Below are positions 11,253-20,386 of a DNA stretch of 39,609 nt, one piece after another (positions within the stretch are counted from its first letter, which is position 1; every line of letters starts with the position of its first letter). The notes under the pieces were generated by a model. That model searched no databases, was not told where the DNA came from, and saw nothing but the letters and a program-made list of their open reading frames with translations. The stretch comes from Aquimarina mycalae. GTDB lineage: Bacteria; Bacteroidota; Bacteroidia; Flavobacteriales; Flavobacteriaceae. The position numbers and the translations under genes are program-made. The DNA lies in NCBI RefSeq assembly GCF_029906345.1, contig NZ_JARYGY010000002.1, positions 1 to 39,609 of the forward strand, in the 5' to 3' direction.

Positions 11253-11284
11253 ATCGTACCCTTCGACTACTCTCAGGGTACGAT
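11253..11284 (-). repeat. Palindromic REP-like element between rpoB and rpoC
   Basis: A perfect 10-bp inverted repeat (ATCGTACCCT / AGGGTACGAT) encloses TCGACTACTCTC. The core CCTTCGACTACTCTCAGGG resembles the dispersed palindrome CCCTTCGACT-CGCTCAGGG that I know from Bacteroidota intergenic regions. No T-run follows on the transcribed strand, so it is more likely an RNA-processing or REP-type hairpin than a terminator. Confidence 0.6.
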
Positions 11285-11295
11285 TTCATTTTATA

Positions 11296-14200
11296 TTATT
11301 CTTCTAATCTGATATCCAGACCCAGACCTTTCAATTCGTGCATCAATACATTGAATGATTCAGGTAATCCTGGTTCTGGCATAGGTTCACCTTTTACGAT
11401 ACTTTCGTATGTTTTAGCTCTTCCTATCACATCATCAGATTTAACAGTCAATATCTCACGTAGGGTTGCCGAAGCACCGTAAGCTTCTAATGCCCATACT
11501 TCCATCTCTCCAAAACGTTGACCTCCAAATTGTGCCTTACCACCAAGTGGTTGCTGAGTAATCAATGAATATGGCCCTATAGAACGTGCGTGCATTTTAT
11601 CATCAACCATATGCCCTAATTTAAGCATATATATGACACCTACTGTCGCTGGTTGATCAAAACGATCTCCTGTTCCTCCATCATGTAAATACGTATGTCC
11701 AAATCTTGGAATACCTGCTTCATCAGTAAATTCATTTATCTGATCTAAAGAGGCTCCATCAAAAATCGGAGTAGCATATTTTCTACCTAACTTCTGACCT
11801 GCCCAACCTAGCACAGTTTCATAGATCTGACCAATATTCATACGAGAAGGTACCCCTAATGGATTCAATACGATATCTACAGGTGTTCCGTCTTCTAAGA
11901 ATGGCATATCCTCTTCTCTTACGATACGTGCAACAATACCTTTGTTACCGTGACGACCTGCCATTTTATCACCTACTTTAAGCTTACGTTTTTTAGCGAT
12001 GTAAACTTTTGCAAGCTTGATAATTCCTGAAGGTAATTCATCTCCTACAGAGATTGTAAATTTCTCTCTACGTAAGTTACCTTGTAAATCATTTTCTTTA
12101 ATCTTAAAGTTATGGATAAGATCTGCAACCATTTTATTAAGACCATCATCAGTAGTCCAAGTACCTTTAGTTAAGTGAGCATAATCATCAACACTATTAA
12201 GCATTTTCTGAGTAAACTTCTTTCCTTTTGGAAGTACTTCTTCTCCTAAATCATTGATAACCCCTTGAGAAGTTTTACCTCCTACGATTACAAATAATTT
12301 ATCTACCAATTCTGATTTAAGCAATGCAAATTTTGCATCATAAGATCTTTCTAAAATTGAAATATCTTCTTTATCCTGAGAGCGTTTGCGCTTGTCTTTA
12401 ATAGCACGAGCAAACAACTTCTTATCTATAACAACACCGTGTAATGAAGGAGAAGCTTTCAAAGAAGCATCTTTAACATCACCAGCTTTATCACCAAAGA
12501 TAGCTCTTAACAGTTTCTCTTCTGGTGTTGGATCACTTTCTCCTTTTGGTGTAATCTTACCAATAAGAATATCTCCTGGTTTGATTTCTGCACCAACACG
12601 GATCATCCCGTTTTCATCAAGATCTTTAGTAGCCTCTTCAGAAACATTAGGAATATCATTAGTTAATTCTTCATTACCTAATTTAGTATCTCGTACCTCT
12701 AGAGAATATTCATCTATATGTATAGAAGTAAAGATATCATCTCGAACAACTTTCTCAGAAATTACAATCGCATCCTCAAAGTTATACCCTTTCCAAGGCA
12801 TAAAGGCTACTTTCATATTTCTACCTAAGGCAAGCTCTCCATTTTCGGTAGCATAACCCTGACATAAAACTTGTCCTTTATTAACTCTATCTCCAACTCT
12901 AACAATTGGTTTAAGATTTATAGAAGTACCTTGGTTCGTTTTACGGAATTTAATCAAATTATAAGTTTTAGAATCTCCATCAAAACTTACCATTCTTTCT
13001 TCATCCGTTCTATCATACTTAATAGTAATCTTCTGTGCATCTACATATTCTACAACACCAGCTCCTTCAGCATTAATCAATACACGAGAATCAGAAGCAA
13101 CCTGACGTTCTAATCCTGTACCTACAATAGGTGCATCTACTCTTAATAATGGAACTGCCTGACGCATCATATTCGATCCCATCAAGGCACGGTTTGCATC
13201 ATCATGCTCTAAGAAAGGAATCAAAGATGCAGAAATAGAAGCAATCTGATTAGGAGCAACATCAGCATAGTTTACGGATGTTGGCTCAATAACTGGGAAG
13301 TCACCTTCCATACGTGCAATTACCTTTTCGCTCTCAATCGTACCATCTTCTTCTAACGGTAAGTTAGCCTGCATGATTAATTTCTCTTCCTCCTCTTCAG
13401 CACTTAGGTATCTAAATTCACTTAGATCAACTTTACCATTTTCAACTTTACGGTAAGGAGTCTCAAGGAATCCCATTGAATTCACTTTTGCAAATACTGC
13501 AAGTGAAGATATTAATCCAATATTTGGACCTTCTGGAGTTTCAATAGGACATAAACGACCATAATGTGTATAATGTACATCTCGAACCTCAAAACCTGCT
13601 CTTTCTCTTGATAAACCACCAGGTCCAAGAGCAGAAAGTCTACGCTTATGAGTAATCTCTGCTAATGGATTTGTTTGATCCATAAACTGAGATAACTGAT
13701 TCGTACCAAAGAAAGAATTAATAACAGAAGACAAAGTCTTAGCATTAATCAAGTCAATTGGAGTAAATACCTCATTATCCCTTACATTCATACGTTCACG
13801 AATAGTACGAGCCATACGAGCAAGACCAACACCAAACTGTTGTGATAATTGTTCTCCTACTGTTCGTACACGACGGTTAGAAAGGTGATCAATATCATCA
13901 ATTTCAGCTTTAGAGTTTATTAACTCGATTAGATATTTAATGATCGTAATAATATCTTCTTTAGTAAGCACTTGCTTATCCATTTCGATATTAAGACCCA
14001 ATTTCTTATTCATTCTATAACGACCTACTTCACCAAGGTTATAACGTTGATCCGAGAAGAATAATTTGTCAATAATACCTCTTGCAGTCTCCTCATCAGG
14101 CGGTTCTGCATTACGTAGTTGACGGTATATATGTTCTACGGCTTCTTTTTCAGAATTCGTAGGATCTTTCTGTAATGTATTATGGATAATAGCGTAATCA

Positions 14201-15105
14201 CCTTTTTGATTATCTTCTTTATGAAGTAAAATGGTTTTAGCTCCAGAATCCACGATCTCATCTAAGTGATCTTTATCAAGTATCGTATCACGATCCAAAA
14301 CGATTTCGTTACGTTCAATAGAAACTACCTCTCCAGTATCTTCATCCACGAAATCCTCATGCCAAGTGTTTAATACACGCGCAGCTAGTTTACGACCTAA
14401 TACTTTTTTCAATCCAGATTTAGAAACCTTAACCTCTTCTGCAAGGTCAAAAATCTCTAAAATATCTTTATCTCTTTCAAAACCGATAGCACGGAAAAGA
14501 GTAGTAACTGGTAATTTTTTCTTTCTATCAATATATGCGTACATAACGCTATTGATATCTGTAGCAAATTCTATCCAAGATCCTTTAAAAGGAATTACTC
14601 TGGCAGAATATAACTTAGTTCCATTTGCATGGAATGATTGTCCAAAGAACACACCAGGAGAACGGTGCAATTGTGATACAACAACACGTTCTGCTCCATT
14701 AATACAAAACGTACCACTTGGAGTCATATAAGGAATCGTACCTAAATATACGTCTTGTACAATAGTTTCGAAATCTTCGTGCTCAGGATCTGTACAGAAA
14801 AGTTTTAATCGTGCTTTAAGAGGGACACTATATGTAAGTCCTCTTTCTATACACTCTTGCAAATCATATCTTGGAGGATCTACAAAATAATCTAAAAATT
14901 CTAGTACAAATTGATTACGTGTATCCGTAATCGGGAAATTTTCCATGAAGGTATTATAAAGACCTTCATTTCCTCTTTCTTCTGACTTTGTTTCTAATTG
15001 AAAGAAGTCTTGAAAGGATTTGATCTGTATATCCAAAAAATCCGGATAATCAGGTCTATTCTTTACGGAAGAAAAATTCAATCTTTCAGTTTGCGTTGCT
15101 AACAT
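11296..15105 (-). CDS. rpoB: DNA-directed RNA polymerase subunit beta
   Basis: About 1269 aa, very close in sequence to flavobacterial RpoB. The rifampicin-binding cluster ([31 protein letters not shown]) keeps the residues of sensitive enzymes, so no target-based rifampicin resistance is predicted. The regions [17 protein letters not shown] and [16 protein letters not shown] and the C-terminal clamp segment ([24 protein letters not shown]) are intact. The start is set at ATG 15105 ([11 protein letters not shown]). A TTG codon just upstream at 15108 would add one residue, but relatives begin with M-[IL]-x-x-QTERLNF. It follows rplL after a hairpin-containing gap and precedes rpoC. Confidence 0.98.
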   Translation of the reverse strand: MLATQTERLNFSSVKNRPDYPDFLDIQIKSFQDFFQLETKSEERGNEGLYNTFMENFPITDTRNQFVLEFLDYFVDPPRYDLQECIERGLTYSVPLKARLKLFCTDPEHEDFETIVQDVYLGTIPYMTPSGTFCINGAERVVVSQLHRSPGVFFGQSFHANGTKLYSARVIPFKGSWIEFATDINSVMYAYIDRKKKLPVTTLFRAIGFERDKDILEIFDLAEEVKVSKSGLKKVLGRKLAARVLNTWHEDFVDEDTGEVVSIERNEIVLDRDTILDKDHLDEIVDSGAKTILLHKEDNQKGDYAIIHNTLQKDPTNSEKEAVEHIYRQLRNAEPPDEETARGIIDKLFFSDQRYNLGEVGRYRMNKKLGLNIEMDKQVLTKEDIITIIKYLIELINSKAEIDDIDHLSNRRVRTVGEQLSQQFGVGLARMARTIRERMNVRDNEVFTPIDLINAKTLSSVINSFFGTNQLSQFMDQTNPLAEITHKRRLSALGPGGLSRERAGFEVRDVHYTHYGRLCPIETPEGPNIGLISSLAVFAKVNSMGFLETPYRKVENGKVDLSEFRYLSAEEEEEKLIMQANLPLEEDGTIESEKVIARMEGDFPVIEPTSVNYADVAPNQIASISASLIPFLEHDDANRALMGSNMMRQAVPLLRVDAPIVGTGLERQVASDSRVLINAEGAGVVEYVDAQKITIKYDRTDEERMVSFDGDSKTYNLIKFRKTNQGTSINLKPIVRVGDRVNKGQVLCQGYATENGELALGRNMKVAFMPWKGYNFEDAIVISEKVVRDDIFTSIHIDEYSLEVRDTKLGNEELTNDIPNVSEEATKDLDENGMIRVGAEIKPGDILIGKITPKGESDPTPEEKLLRAIFGDKAGDVKDASLKASPSLHGVVIDKKLFARAIKDKRKRSQDKEDISILERSYDAKFALLKSELVDKLFVIVGGKTSQGVINDLGEEVLPKGKKFTQKMLNSVDDYAHLTKGTWTTDDGLNKMVADLIHNFKIKENDLQGNLRREKFTISVGDELPSGIIKLAKVYIAKKRKLKVGDKMAGRHGNKGIVARIVREEDMPFLEDGTPVDIVLNPLGVPSRMNIGQIYETVLGWAGQKLGRKYATPIFDGASLDQINEFTDEAGIPRFGHTYLHDGGTGDRFDQPATVGVIYMLKLGHMVDDKMHARSIGPYSLITQQPLGGKAQFGGQRFGEMEVWALEAYGASATLREILTVKSDDVIGRAKTYESIVKGEPMPEPGLPESFNVLMHELKGLGLDIRLEE

Positions 15106-15175
15106 CAATGGACGGAATTAAATTAAAATTTAAAAAACAGCGTATTTTAATACTTAATATTTATATACGCAAAAT

Positions 15176-15212
15176 GGTTTAGACCTTAGAGAAAATTCTC
15201 CAGGTCTAAACC
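15176..15212 (-). ncRNA. Long hairpin in rplL-rpoB spacer (attenuator or processing site)
   Basis: GGTTTAGACCT / AGGTCTAAACC is a perfect 11-bp stem, and the inner GAGAA/TTCTC extends it. It lies between the L7/L12 stop and the rpoB start. On the minus strand it is followed by ATTTTGCG, so no convincing U-tract. E. coli has both an attenuator and an RNase III site in the same spacer. Equivalence here is inferred from position only. Confidence 0.6.
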
Positions 15213-15234
15213 TCTATGTCAATATATGGTAAGC

Positions 15235-15609
15235 TTACTTAAGCTCAACCTCAGCTCCAGCCTCTTCTAATTGAGCTTTAAGAGCTTCTGCTTCATCTTT
15301 AGCTACTCCTTCTTTGATTGCACTTGGAGCACCATCAACTAATCCTTTAGCGTCTTTAAGACCTAGACCAGTTAATTCTTTTACTAGTTTTACAACAGCT
15401 AGCTTAGCACCTCCTGGAGCTTTAAGAATTACATCAAATTCTGATTTTTCTTCTGCAGCTTCACCACCACCAGCACCACCAGCAGCAACAGCTACTGCAG
15501 CAGCAGCAGGCTCAATACCATACTCTTCTTTTAATATATCTGCTAATTCATTAACTTCTTTTACTGTTAAGTTAACTAATTGTTCTGCGAAATCTTTTAA
15601 ATCTGCCAT
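15235..15609 (-). CDS. rplL: Ribosomal protein bL12 (L7/L12)
   Basis: This is the 124-aa stalk protein that recruits translation GTPases. It has the N-terminal dimerisation region (residues 1-30, [20 protein letters not shown]), an Ala/Gly-rich hinge (about 35-52), and the globular C-terminal domain with [22 protein letters not shown] and [20 protein letters not shown]. Length and order are normal. It follows rplJ by 68 bp, and the hairpin-bearing rplL-rpoB spacer comes next. High expression is expected, but no SD is visible. Confidence 0.97.
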   Translation of the reverse strand: MADLKDFAEQLVNLTVKEVNELADILKEEYGIEPAAAAVAVAAGGAGGGEAAEEKSEFDVILKAPGGAKLAVVKLVKELTGLGLKDAKGLVDGAPSAIKEGVAKDEAEALKAQLEEAGAEVELK

Positions 15610-15677
15610 TTTCTATCGTTTTAAATAATTTTTTTTAATTGAAATATAATTTGTTAAAAAGTGCGTACACGTTTAGA

Positions 15678-16199
15678 TTATCCTTCTTTCTCGGATAATG
15701 TTTTAAGGATACCAGCTATAGTACCTCCACCAGATTTTAATGCTGAAATAACATTCTTAGCAGGTGATTGTAATAAGCCAATAATATCTCCTATAACTTC
15801 TTCCTTAGACTTGATATTTACAAGTGCATCCAGATTTTCGTCACCTACAAAAATTGCTGACTCAACAAAAGCTCCTTTTAATAAAGGTTTTTCGGATTTC
15901 TTACGAAATTCTTTAATAACTTTTGCTGGAGCATTTCCTGTTTCGGAAAACATAATAGAAGTATTACCTTTTAATACGTCAGGCAATTCTCCAAACTCCT
16001 TATCTGATTTCTCCATTGCTTTTGCAAGGAGGGTATTCTTTATAACTTTTAATGATACGTTAGCTTTAAAACAAGCTCTACGTAAATTTGAAGTTGTTCC
16101 TGCATCCAAACCTGAAATATCAGCTAAATAGATATTAGAGTTTTCAGCTAACTGAGCAGTTAAGTCTTCAATTACTTGTGATTTTTCTTCTCTTGTCAT
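15678..16199 (-). CDS. rplJ: Ribosomal protein uL10
   Basis: This 173-aa protein forms the base of the ribosomal stalk, with L7/L12 dimers bound to its C-terminal helix. The sequence MTREEKSQVIEDLTAQLAE, the NTLLAKAM motif and the C-terminal ALKSGGGTIAGILKTLSEKEG segment fit L10. It lies 15 bp after rplA and before rplL, the usual order. In E. coli L10 or L10-L12 represses this operon by binding its leader. I did not identify that leader here, because the rplA-rplJ gap is too short. Confidence 0.96.
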   Translation of the reverse strand: MTREEKSQVIEDLTAQLAENSNIYLADISGLDAGTTSNLRRACFKANVSLKVIKNTLLAKAMEKSDKEFGELPDVLKGNTSIMFSETGNAPAKVIKEFRKKSEKPLLKGAFVESAIFVGDENLDALVNIKSKEEVIGDIIGLLQSPAKNVISALKSGGGTIAGILKTLSEKEG

Positions 16200-16214
16200 A
16201 ATCGTTTATCTTAA

Positions 16215-16910
16215 TTACCCAGCAAAGTTCTTAGAATCAATCTCCAAACTAGGGCTCATTGTAGAAGACATATATATAGATTTAATATATATACCTTTTG
16301 CAGCCACAGGTTTTAACTTCACTAATGTTGTTAATAATTCTTTTGCATTTCCTGCGATTTTATCAGCAGAAAAAGATGACTTTCCAATTGCAGCATGTAC
16401 GATACCAGTTTTATCAACTTTAAAGTCAATTTTACCAGCTTTCACATCAGAAACAGCTTTTGCTATATCCATTGTTACCGTACCTGTTTTTGGGTTAGGC
16501 ATTAAACCACGAGGTCCTAATACTCGACCTAATGGACCTAATTTACCCATAACACTAGGCATTGTAATGATCACATCTACATCAGTCCATCCACCTTTGA
16601 TTTTATCAAGATATTCATCAAGACCAACAAAATCAGCTCCAGCTTCTTTAGCTTCTGCTTCTTTATCTGGTGTTACTAATGCAAGAACTTTAACATCCTT
16701 TCCTGTTCCGTGAGGTAATGTTACCACACCACGTACCATTTGATTTGCTTTACGAGGATCTACATTCAAACGAACAGCAAGATCTACAGAGGCATCAAAA
16801 TTTACGTTTGTTATTTCTTTTACTAAAGCAGAAGCTTCGTCTACTGAATATGCTTTATTCTTTTCAACTTTAGCTCTAACTTCTTTTTGCTTTTTAGTTA
16901 CTTTTGCCAT
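16215..16910 (-). CDS. rplA: Ribosomal protein uL1
   Basis: At 231 aa this is normal for L1. It binds 23S rRNA at the L1 stalk and can repress the L11-L1 message in other bacteria. Motifs: [50 protein letters not shown]. It follows rplK by 18 bp and precedes rplJ by 15 bp, so it is translated as part of one operon. It starts at ATG 16910 ([11 protein letters not shown]). Intact. Confidence 0.97.
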   Translation of the reverse strand: MAKVTKKQKEVRAKVEKNKAYSVDEASALVKEITNVNFDASVDLAVRLNVDPRKANQMVRGVVTLPHGTGKDVKVLALVTPDKEAEAKEAGADFVGLDEYLDKIKGGWTDVDVIITMPSVMGKLGPLGRVLGPRGLMPNPKTGTVTMDIAKAVSDVKAGKIDFKVDKTGIVHAAIGKSSFSADKIAGNAKELLTTLVKLKPVAAKGIYIKSIYMSSTMSPSLEIDSKNFAG

Positions 16911-16928
16911 TTTCTACACGTTTTTGGA

Positions 16929-17366
16929 TTAAAAAGGAGCTTGTCCTTTTACAGTTACACCCATTGAACGAGCGGTACCGGCAATCATTTTCATAGCAGA
17001 TTCTACAGTAAATGCATTTAAATCTTGCATTTTATCCTCTGCAATTGTACGAACTTGATCCCAAGTAACACTAGCCACTTTTTTACGATTTGGCTCTCCT
17101 GAACCTTTTTTCGTTTTTGCTGCTTCCAGTATTTGAACTGCCGCAGGTGGAGTTTTGATTACAAAATCAAAAGATTTGTCTTTGTAAACATTAATAACAA
17201 CTGGCAATACTTTACCAGCCTTATCTTGTGTTCTACCATTGAATTGCTTACAGAATTCCATGATATTCACTCCGGCAGCACCTAAAGCAGGTCCAACTGG
17301 TGGGGATGGGTTAGCCGCTCCTCCACGTACTTGAAGTTTTACAACCTTACTTATCTCTTTAGCCAT
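16929..17366 (-). CDS. rplK: Ribosomal protein uL11
   Basis: This 145-aa protein binds the GTPase-associated centre of 23S rRNA. It contains the Pro-rich N-terminal segment ([20 protein letters not shown]), [14 protein letters not shown], and the C-terminal RNA-binding domain ([19 protein letters not shown]...[12 protein letters not shown]). It is the first of the ribosomal genes after nusG, with a 77-bp gap that contains an AT-rich 9-bp inverted repeat of low predicted stability. Length is normal. Confidence 0.97.
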   Translation of the reverse strand: MAKEISKVVKLQVRGGAANPSPPVGPALGAAGVNIMEFCKQFNGRTQDKAGKVLPVVINVYKDKSFDFVIKTPPAAVQILEAAKTKKGSGEPNRKKVASVTWDQVRTIAEDKMQDLNAFTVESAMKMIAGTARSMGVTVKGQAPF

Positions 17367-17443
17367 TTTTCTAATTTTAAATTAGAATTGTTCTACAAAG
17401 TGGAAGCAATAAGAACAATTCAGGATATATAATGTAACAATTA

Positions 17444-17998
17444 TTATACTTTTTCTACTTGCATATAACTTAATTCCAATGGTGTCTTTCTTCCGAAAAT
17501 CTTAACCATTACTTCAAGTTTACGCTTTTCTTCATTCACTTTTTCAACCGTACCATTAAACCCATTAAAAGGACCGTCAATTACTTTAACTGTTTCACCA
17601 ACAGTATAAGGTATTGCAACATTATCAGTTTTCACTGCTAACTCATCTACCTTACCAAGCATCCTATTAATCTCTGCTTTTCTTAAAGGAACCGGATCTC
17701 CTCCTTTTACTTCTCCAAGAAAACCAATAACACCATTAATAGATTTAATTATATGCGGTATCTCTCCAGAAAGGTTTGCTTCTATCATAACATACCCAGG
17801 AAAGTAAACTCTTTCTTTATTTATTTTTTTACCATTTCTAATTTGGACAACCTTCTCAGTTGGAACCAAAATCTGTGAAACGTAGTCTTCCATACCCATA
17901 TGAGCAATTTCACGCTCTATATAGTCCTTTACTTTATTCTCTTGACCACTTACAGCACGAACTACGTACCATTTTTTTGTATTACTAACCTCAGCCAT
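17444..17998 (-). CDS. nusG: Transcription elongation/termination factor NusG
   Basis: This 184-aa RNA polymerase-binding factor links transcription to Rho or ribosomes. The N-terminal NGN domain is clear (KWYVVRAVSGQENKVKDYIE, YFPGYVMIEA), and the C-terminal KOW domain is at about 125-184 (GPFNGFNGTVEKVNEEKRKL). It lies 5 bp after secE, the conserved secE-nusG pair. There is no inserted domain of the NusG paralog type (UpxY/RfaH), so this is the housekeeping copy. Confidence 0.97.
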   Translation of the reverse strand: MAEVSNTKKWYVVRAVSGQENKVKDYIEREIAHMGMEDYVSQILVPTEKVVQIRNGKKINKERVYFPGYVMIEANLSGEIPHIIKSINGVIGFLGEVKGGDPVPLRKAEINRMLGKVDELAVKTDNVAIPYTVGETVKVIDGPFNGFNGTVEKVNEEKRKLEVMVKIFGRKTPLELSYMQVEKV

Positions 17999-18003
17999 AA
18001 TAA

Positions 18004-18201
18004 TTATGATTTAACTAAAGTGAAATAATACTCTATCACATTACTAAATACAGTATCTACTCCCCAGATAGCTAAAGAAAAAATTACAGAAAAAATAATA
18101 GTAACTATGGTAAGTCTTTGCGCTTCTGCCCAAGGAGTCCAAGTAACATGATTCTTTAATTCGTTATATGATTCCGTAATGTAATTTATTAATCCAGCCA
18201 T
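18004..18201 (-). CDS. secE: Preprotein translocase subunit SecE
   Basis: This 65-aa protein has one membrane segment (about 32-58), the usual short bacterial SecE form. The amphipathic helix with ESYNELKNHVTWTPWAEAQR precedes the membrane segment and is the family signature. It clamps the SecYEG channel in the inner membrane. It starts 16 bp after the 30-bp palindrome that follows tRNA-Trp, and nusG follows 5 bp later. Confidence 0.95.
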   Translation of the reverse strand: MAGLINYITESYNELKNHVTWTPWAEAQRLTIVTIIFSVIFSLAIWGVDTVFSNVIEYYFTLVKS

Positions 18202-18217
18202 CTTATTATACTATTTC

Positions 18218-18247
18218 AACTAAAAAAAGTAATTACTTTTTTTAGTT
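18218..18247 (-). terminator. 30-bp perfect palindrome between tRNA-Trp and secE
   Basis: Arm AACTAAAAAAAGTAA and its exact reverse complement, with no loop bases beyond the centre. The minus-strand 3' arm carries seven T residues, so it could act as a weak or conditional terminator or as a processing hairpin. secE begins 16 bp later, which suggests readthrough or regulated expression. Confidence 0.5.
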
Positions 18248-18304
18248 ATAAATTCGTTATATCAACTTCATCTAATTTAGACGAAGGTATTTGTAATTTA
18301 TCAG

Positions 18305-18377
18305 CACGGGTTGAGAGACTCGAACTCCCGACACCTGGTTTTGGAGACCAGTGCTCTACCAACTGAGCTAAACCCGT
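18305..18377 (-). tRNA. tRNA-Trp (CCA)
   Basis: A 73-nt cloverleaf with a 7-bp acceptor stem ACGGGTT/AACCCGT, D-arm GCTCAGTTGGTAGAGC, anticodon loop CTCCAAA (anticodon CCA) and T-arm GGTTCGAGTC-type. Discriminator G; the CCA end is not encoded. It sits between tuf and secE, a common location in bacteria. Confidence 0.96.
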
Positions 18378-18389
18378 ATACATAAGTCA

Positions 18390-18413
18390 AGGTATTCGTC
18401 GGAACGAATACCT
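18390..18413 (-). ncRNA. Stable hairpin with UNCG tetraloop after tuf
   Basis: AGGTATTCGT / ACGAATACCT is a perfect 10-bp stem closed, on the RNA strand, by UCCG, a member of the very stable UNCG tetraloop class. It lies 25 bp after the tuf stop and 13 bp before tRNA-Trp. No U-tract follows, so a 3'-end-protecting or processing role is more likely than termination. Confidence 0.6.
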
Positions 18414-18437
18414 CAGCTCATATAATTATATATTGTA

Positions 18438-19625
18438 TTAGTCTAATATTTCAGTTACCTGACCAGCACCTACTGTTCTACCACCTTCACGGATCGCAAA
18501 ACGAAGACCTACATTCATTGCAATTGGCTGAATAAGCTCAACAGTAATAGTTAAGTTATCTCCAGGCATTACCATTTCAACTCCATCAGGAAGTGCAATA
18601 TTTCCAGTTACGTCAGTTGTACGTACGTAGAACTGTGGACGGTAGTTATTATGGAATGGAGTGTGACGTCCACCTTCTTCTTTTTTAAGGATATATACCT
18701 CAGCTTTGAAGTTTTTATGTGGAGTTACAGATCCTGGTTTAGTGATTACCATACCACGAGAAATTTGAGTTTTCTCAATACCTCTTAATAAGATACCTGC
18801 ATTATCACCAGCTTCTCCTCTATCTAATATCTGACGGAACATCTCAATCCCTGTAATAGTAGAAGTTAATTTCTCAGCTCCCATACCGATGATCTCTACA
18901 GGATCTCCAGTGTTAGCAATACCAGTTTCGATACGTCCAGTTGCAACAGTACCACGACCAGTAATAGAGAATACATCTTCGATTGGCATTAAGAAATCTT
19001 TATCGATCTCACGTAATGGCTCCTCAATCCAAGCATCTACTTCTTTCATTAATTCTAGTACAGTATCAACCCACTTTTGCTCTCCATTTAAAGCTCCAAG
19101 AGCTGAACCAGCAACAACAGGTCCATTATCTCCATCATACTCATAGAAAGAAAGAAGATCTCTAACTTCCATCTCTACTAATTCTAATAATTCCTCATCA
19201 TCAACCATATCCACTTTATTAAGGAATACAACGATTCTTGGAATACCTACCTGACGTCCTAATAAGATATGCTCACGAGTTTGTGGCATAGGTCCATCTG
19301 TAGCAGCAACCACTAAGATCGCACCATCCATCTGAGCAGCACCAGTAACCATGTTCTTTACATAATCGGCGTGACCTGGACAGTCAACGTGTGCATAGTG
19401 ACGGTTAGCTGTTTGATATTCTACGTGAGACGTATTAATAGTAATACCTCTTTCTTTTTCCTCTGGAGCGTTATCAATAGTATCGAAATCTCTAGCCTCA
19501 GAAAGACCAGCATCTGCTAATACTTTAGTAATCGCAGCCGTTAAAGTTGTTTTACCGTGATCAACGTGTCCAATAGTACCAATATTTAAGTGCGGTTTGG
19601 AACGATCAAAAGTTTCCTTTGCCAT
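18438..19625 (-). CDS. tuf: Elongation factor Tu
   Basis: This 395-aa GTPase delivers aminoacyl-tRNA to the ribosome. Motifs: P-loop GHVDHGKTT (about 19-27), [12 protein letters not shown] (switch I), [12 protein letters not shown] (switch II), NKVDMVDD and GSALGALNG. Domains 2 and 3 are complete and end in [10 protein letters not shown]. The gene is embedded between tRNA-Thr(GGT) and tRNA-Trp, the ancient tRNA-tuf-secE-nusG arrangement also seen in E. coli tufB. No second tuf is in the window. The ATG is at 19625 and no SD is visible. Confidence 0.98.
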   Translation of the reverse strand: MAKETFDRSKPHLNIGTIGHVDHGKTTLTAAITKVLADAGLSEARDFDTIDNAPEEKERGITINTSHVEYQTANRHYAHVDCPGHADYVKNMVTGAAQMDGAILVVAATDGPMPQTREHILLGRQVGIPRIVVFLNKVDMVDDEELLELVEMEVRDLLSFYEYDGDNGPVVAGSALGALNGEQKWVDTVLELMKEVDAWIEEPLREIDKDFLMPIEDVFSITGRGTVATGRIETGIANTGDPVEIIGMGAEKLTSTITGIEMFRQILDRGEAGDNAGILLRGIEKTQISRGMVITKPGSVTPHKNFKAEVYILKKEEGGRHTPFHNNYRPQFYVRTTDVTGNIALPDGVEMVMPGDNLTITVELIQPIAMNVGLRFAIREGGRTVGAGQVTEILD

Positions 19626-19683
19626 AATTAATTTATTTAATCTTAGTTATATATTAGTGTTCAATTAATGCTTCTGAACTAAG

Positions 19684-19755
19684 AGCCAATGACGAGATTT
19701 GAACTCGTGACCTCTTCCTTACCAAGGAAACGCTCTACCCCTGAGCTACACCGGC
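19684..19755 (-). tRNA. tRNA-Thr (GGT)
   Basis: A 72-nt cloverleaf with acceptor GCCGGTG/CATTGGC, anticodon stem TTTCC/GGAAG with loop TTGGTAA (anticodon GGT), and T-loop GTTCAAATC. Discriminator U; CCA not encoded. It lies 58 bp before tuf, so it is probably co-transcribed and cut out of the tuf message. Confidence 0.95.
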
Positions 19756-19882
19756 TTTTTAAAGTACACAATGATAAATCAGAGTCCTTCATTAATTATC
19801 GAAAGAAAACCGATTCATCATTATTTTAATTTTTAAAAATCCAATGCTAAAAAACGCATCAAGATTAGCTCTGTATTATTTG

Positions 19883-19955
19883 AGCGGGAGACCGGGTTCG
19901 AACCGGCGACATTCAGCTTGGAAGGCTGACGCTCTACCAACTGAGCTACTCCCGC
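19883..19955 (-). tRNA. tRNA-Gly (TCC)
   Basis: A 73-nt cloverleaf with acceptor GCGGGAG/CTCCCGC, anticodon loop CTTCCAA (anticodon TCC) between TCAGC and GCTGA, and a T-arm with GGTTCGAACCC. It is followed 127 bp later by tRNA-Thr(GGT). That spacer is AT-rich and I see no gene in it. Confidence 0.95.
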
Positions 19956-19961
19956 GTTTTA

Positions 19962-19995
19962 CAATTCTGAGTTCAAAATTTTGAACTCAGAATTG
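19962..19995 (-). ncRNA. 34-bp perfect palindrome between tRNA-Tyr and tRNA-Gly
   Basis: Arm CAATTCTGAGTTCAAAA and its exact reverse complement (17 bp each) fill most of the 47-bp gap between the two tRNAs. It has no T-run after it. In the primary transcript it would fold into a long hairpin and could guide tRNA processing. Confidence 0.6.
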
Positions 19996-20002
19996 AAGGT
20001 GG

Positions 20003-20084
<82 letters not shown>

Positions 20085-20131
20085 AATTGAAAAATCATTA
20101 TTTTAGAATGAACTTCTAAATTTTGAAAGCG

Positions 20132-20161
20132 CAAAAGTAATCAAAAAATTTACAATTCAAA
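20132..20161 (-). promoter_or_regulatory. Promoter of the tRNA-Tyr/Gly/Thr-tuf transcription unit
   Basis: On the minus strand TTTG (20161-20158), an 18-bp spacer and TACTTTTG (20139-20132) match the Bacteroidota -33/-7 consensus well. Transcription would start near 20125, about 40 bp before tRNA-Tyr. A terminator-like hairpin lies immediately upstream. Confidence 0.65.
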
Positions 20162-20168
20162 ATTTTAC

Positions 20169-20207
20169 AAAAAAAGGTTTTATTTTTTTCAAAATTTCTA
20201 CCTTTTT
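20169..20207 (-). terminator. Terminator after tRNA-Thr (TGT)
   Basis: AAAAAGGT / ACCTTTTT on the minus strand, followed by more T residues, begins a few bases after the tRNA 3' end. It makes tRNA-Thr(TGT) a separate unit from the tRNA-Tyr operon. The loop is long (about 20 nt), which lowers confidence. Confidence 0.5.
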
Positions 20208-20209
20208 AG

Positions 20210-20283
20210 AGCCGATGGAGGGACTCGAACCCACGACCTGCTGATTACAAATCAGCTGCTCTAGCCAGCTGAGCTACATCGGC
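20210..20283 (-). tRNA. tRNA-Thr (TGT)
   Basis: A 74-nt cloverleaf with acceptor GCCGATG/CATCGGC, anticodon stem GCTGA/TCAGC with loop TTTGTAA (anticodon TGT), and T-arm GTGGGTTCGAGTCCC. It is bracketed by terminator-like hairpins on both sides. I see no convincing promoter in the short gap upstream. Confidence 0.95.
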
Positions 20284-20305
20284 TTTTTAGTTACTTTTTT
20301 AAGCA

Positions 20306-20333
20306 TAAAAAAGTCCGCTATTTCTAACGGACT
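20306..20333 (-). terminator. Terminator of the xerC-hpf transcript
   Basis: On the minus strand AGTCCG...CGGACT with an inner partial TA pair, then TTTTTT, about 54 bp after the hpf stop. This is a conventional Rho-independent terminator. Confidence 0.8.
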
Positions 20334-20386
20334 GCAAATGTATAGAATTTATTTCTTACACAAAACAATTTTTTAAAAAAAAATCA

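Noticed and set aside
11296..15105. Rifampicin resistance change in rpoB
   Set aside because: The residues that contact rifampicin in the sensitive enzyme are all present, so there is no sign of target resistance.
15105..15108. TTG at 15108 as the rpoB start
   Set aside because: The adjacent ATG at 15105 gives the N-terminus found in relatives, so a TTG start is unnecessary.
15314..16131. Plus-strand ORFs over rplL and rplJ
   Set aside because: They are antisense shadows of clear ribosomal protein genes.
17371..17389. TTCTAATTT/AAATTAGAA in the nusG-rplK gap as a regulatory hairpin
   Set aside because: It is fully AT, with almost no loop, and is the kind of symmetry expected by chance in this AT-rich DNA.
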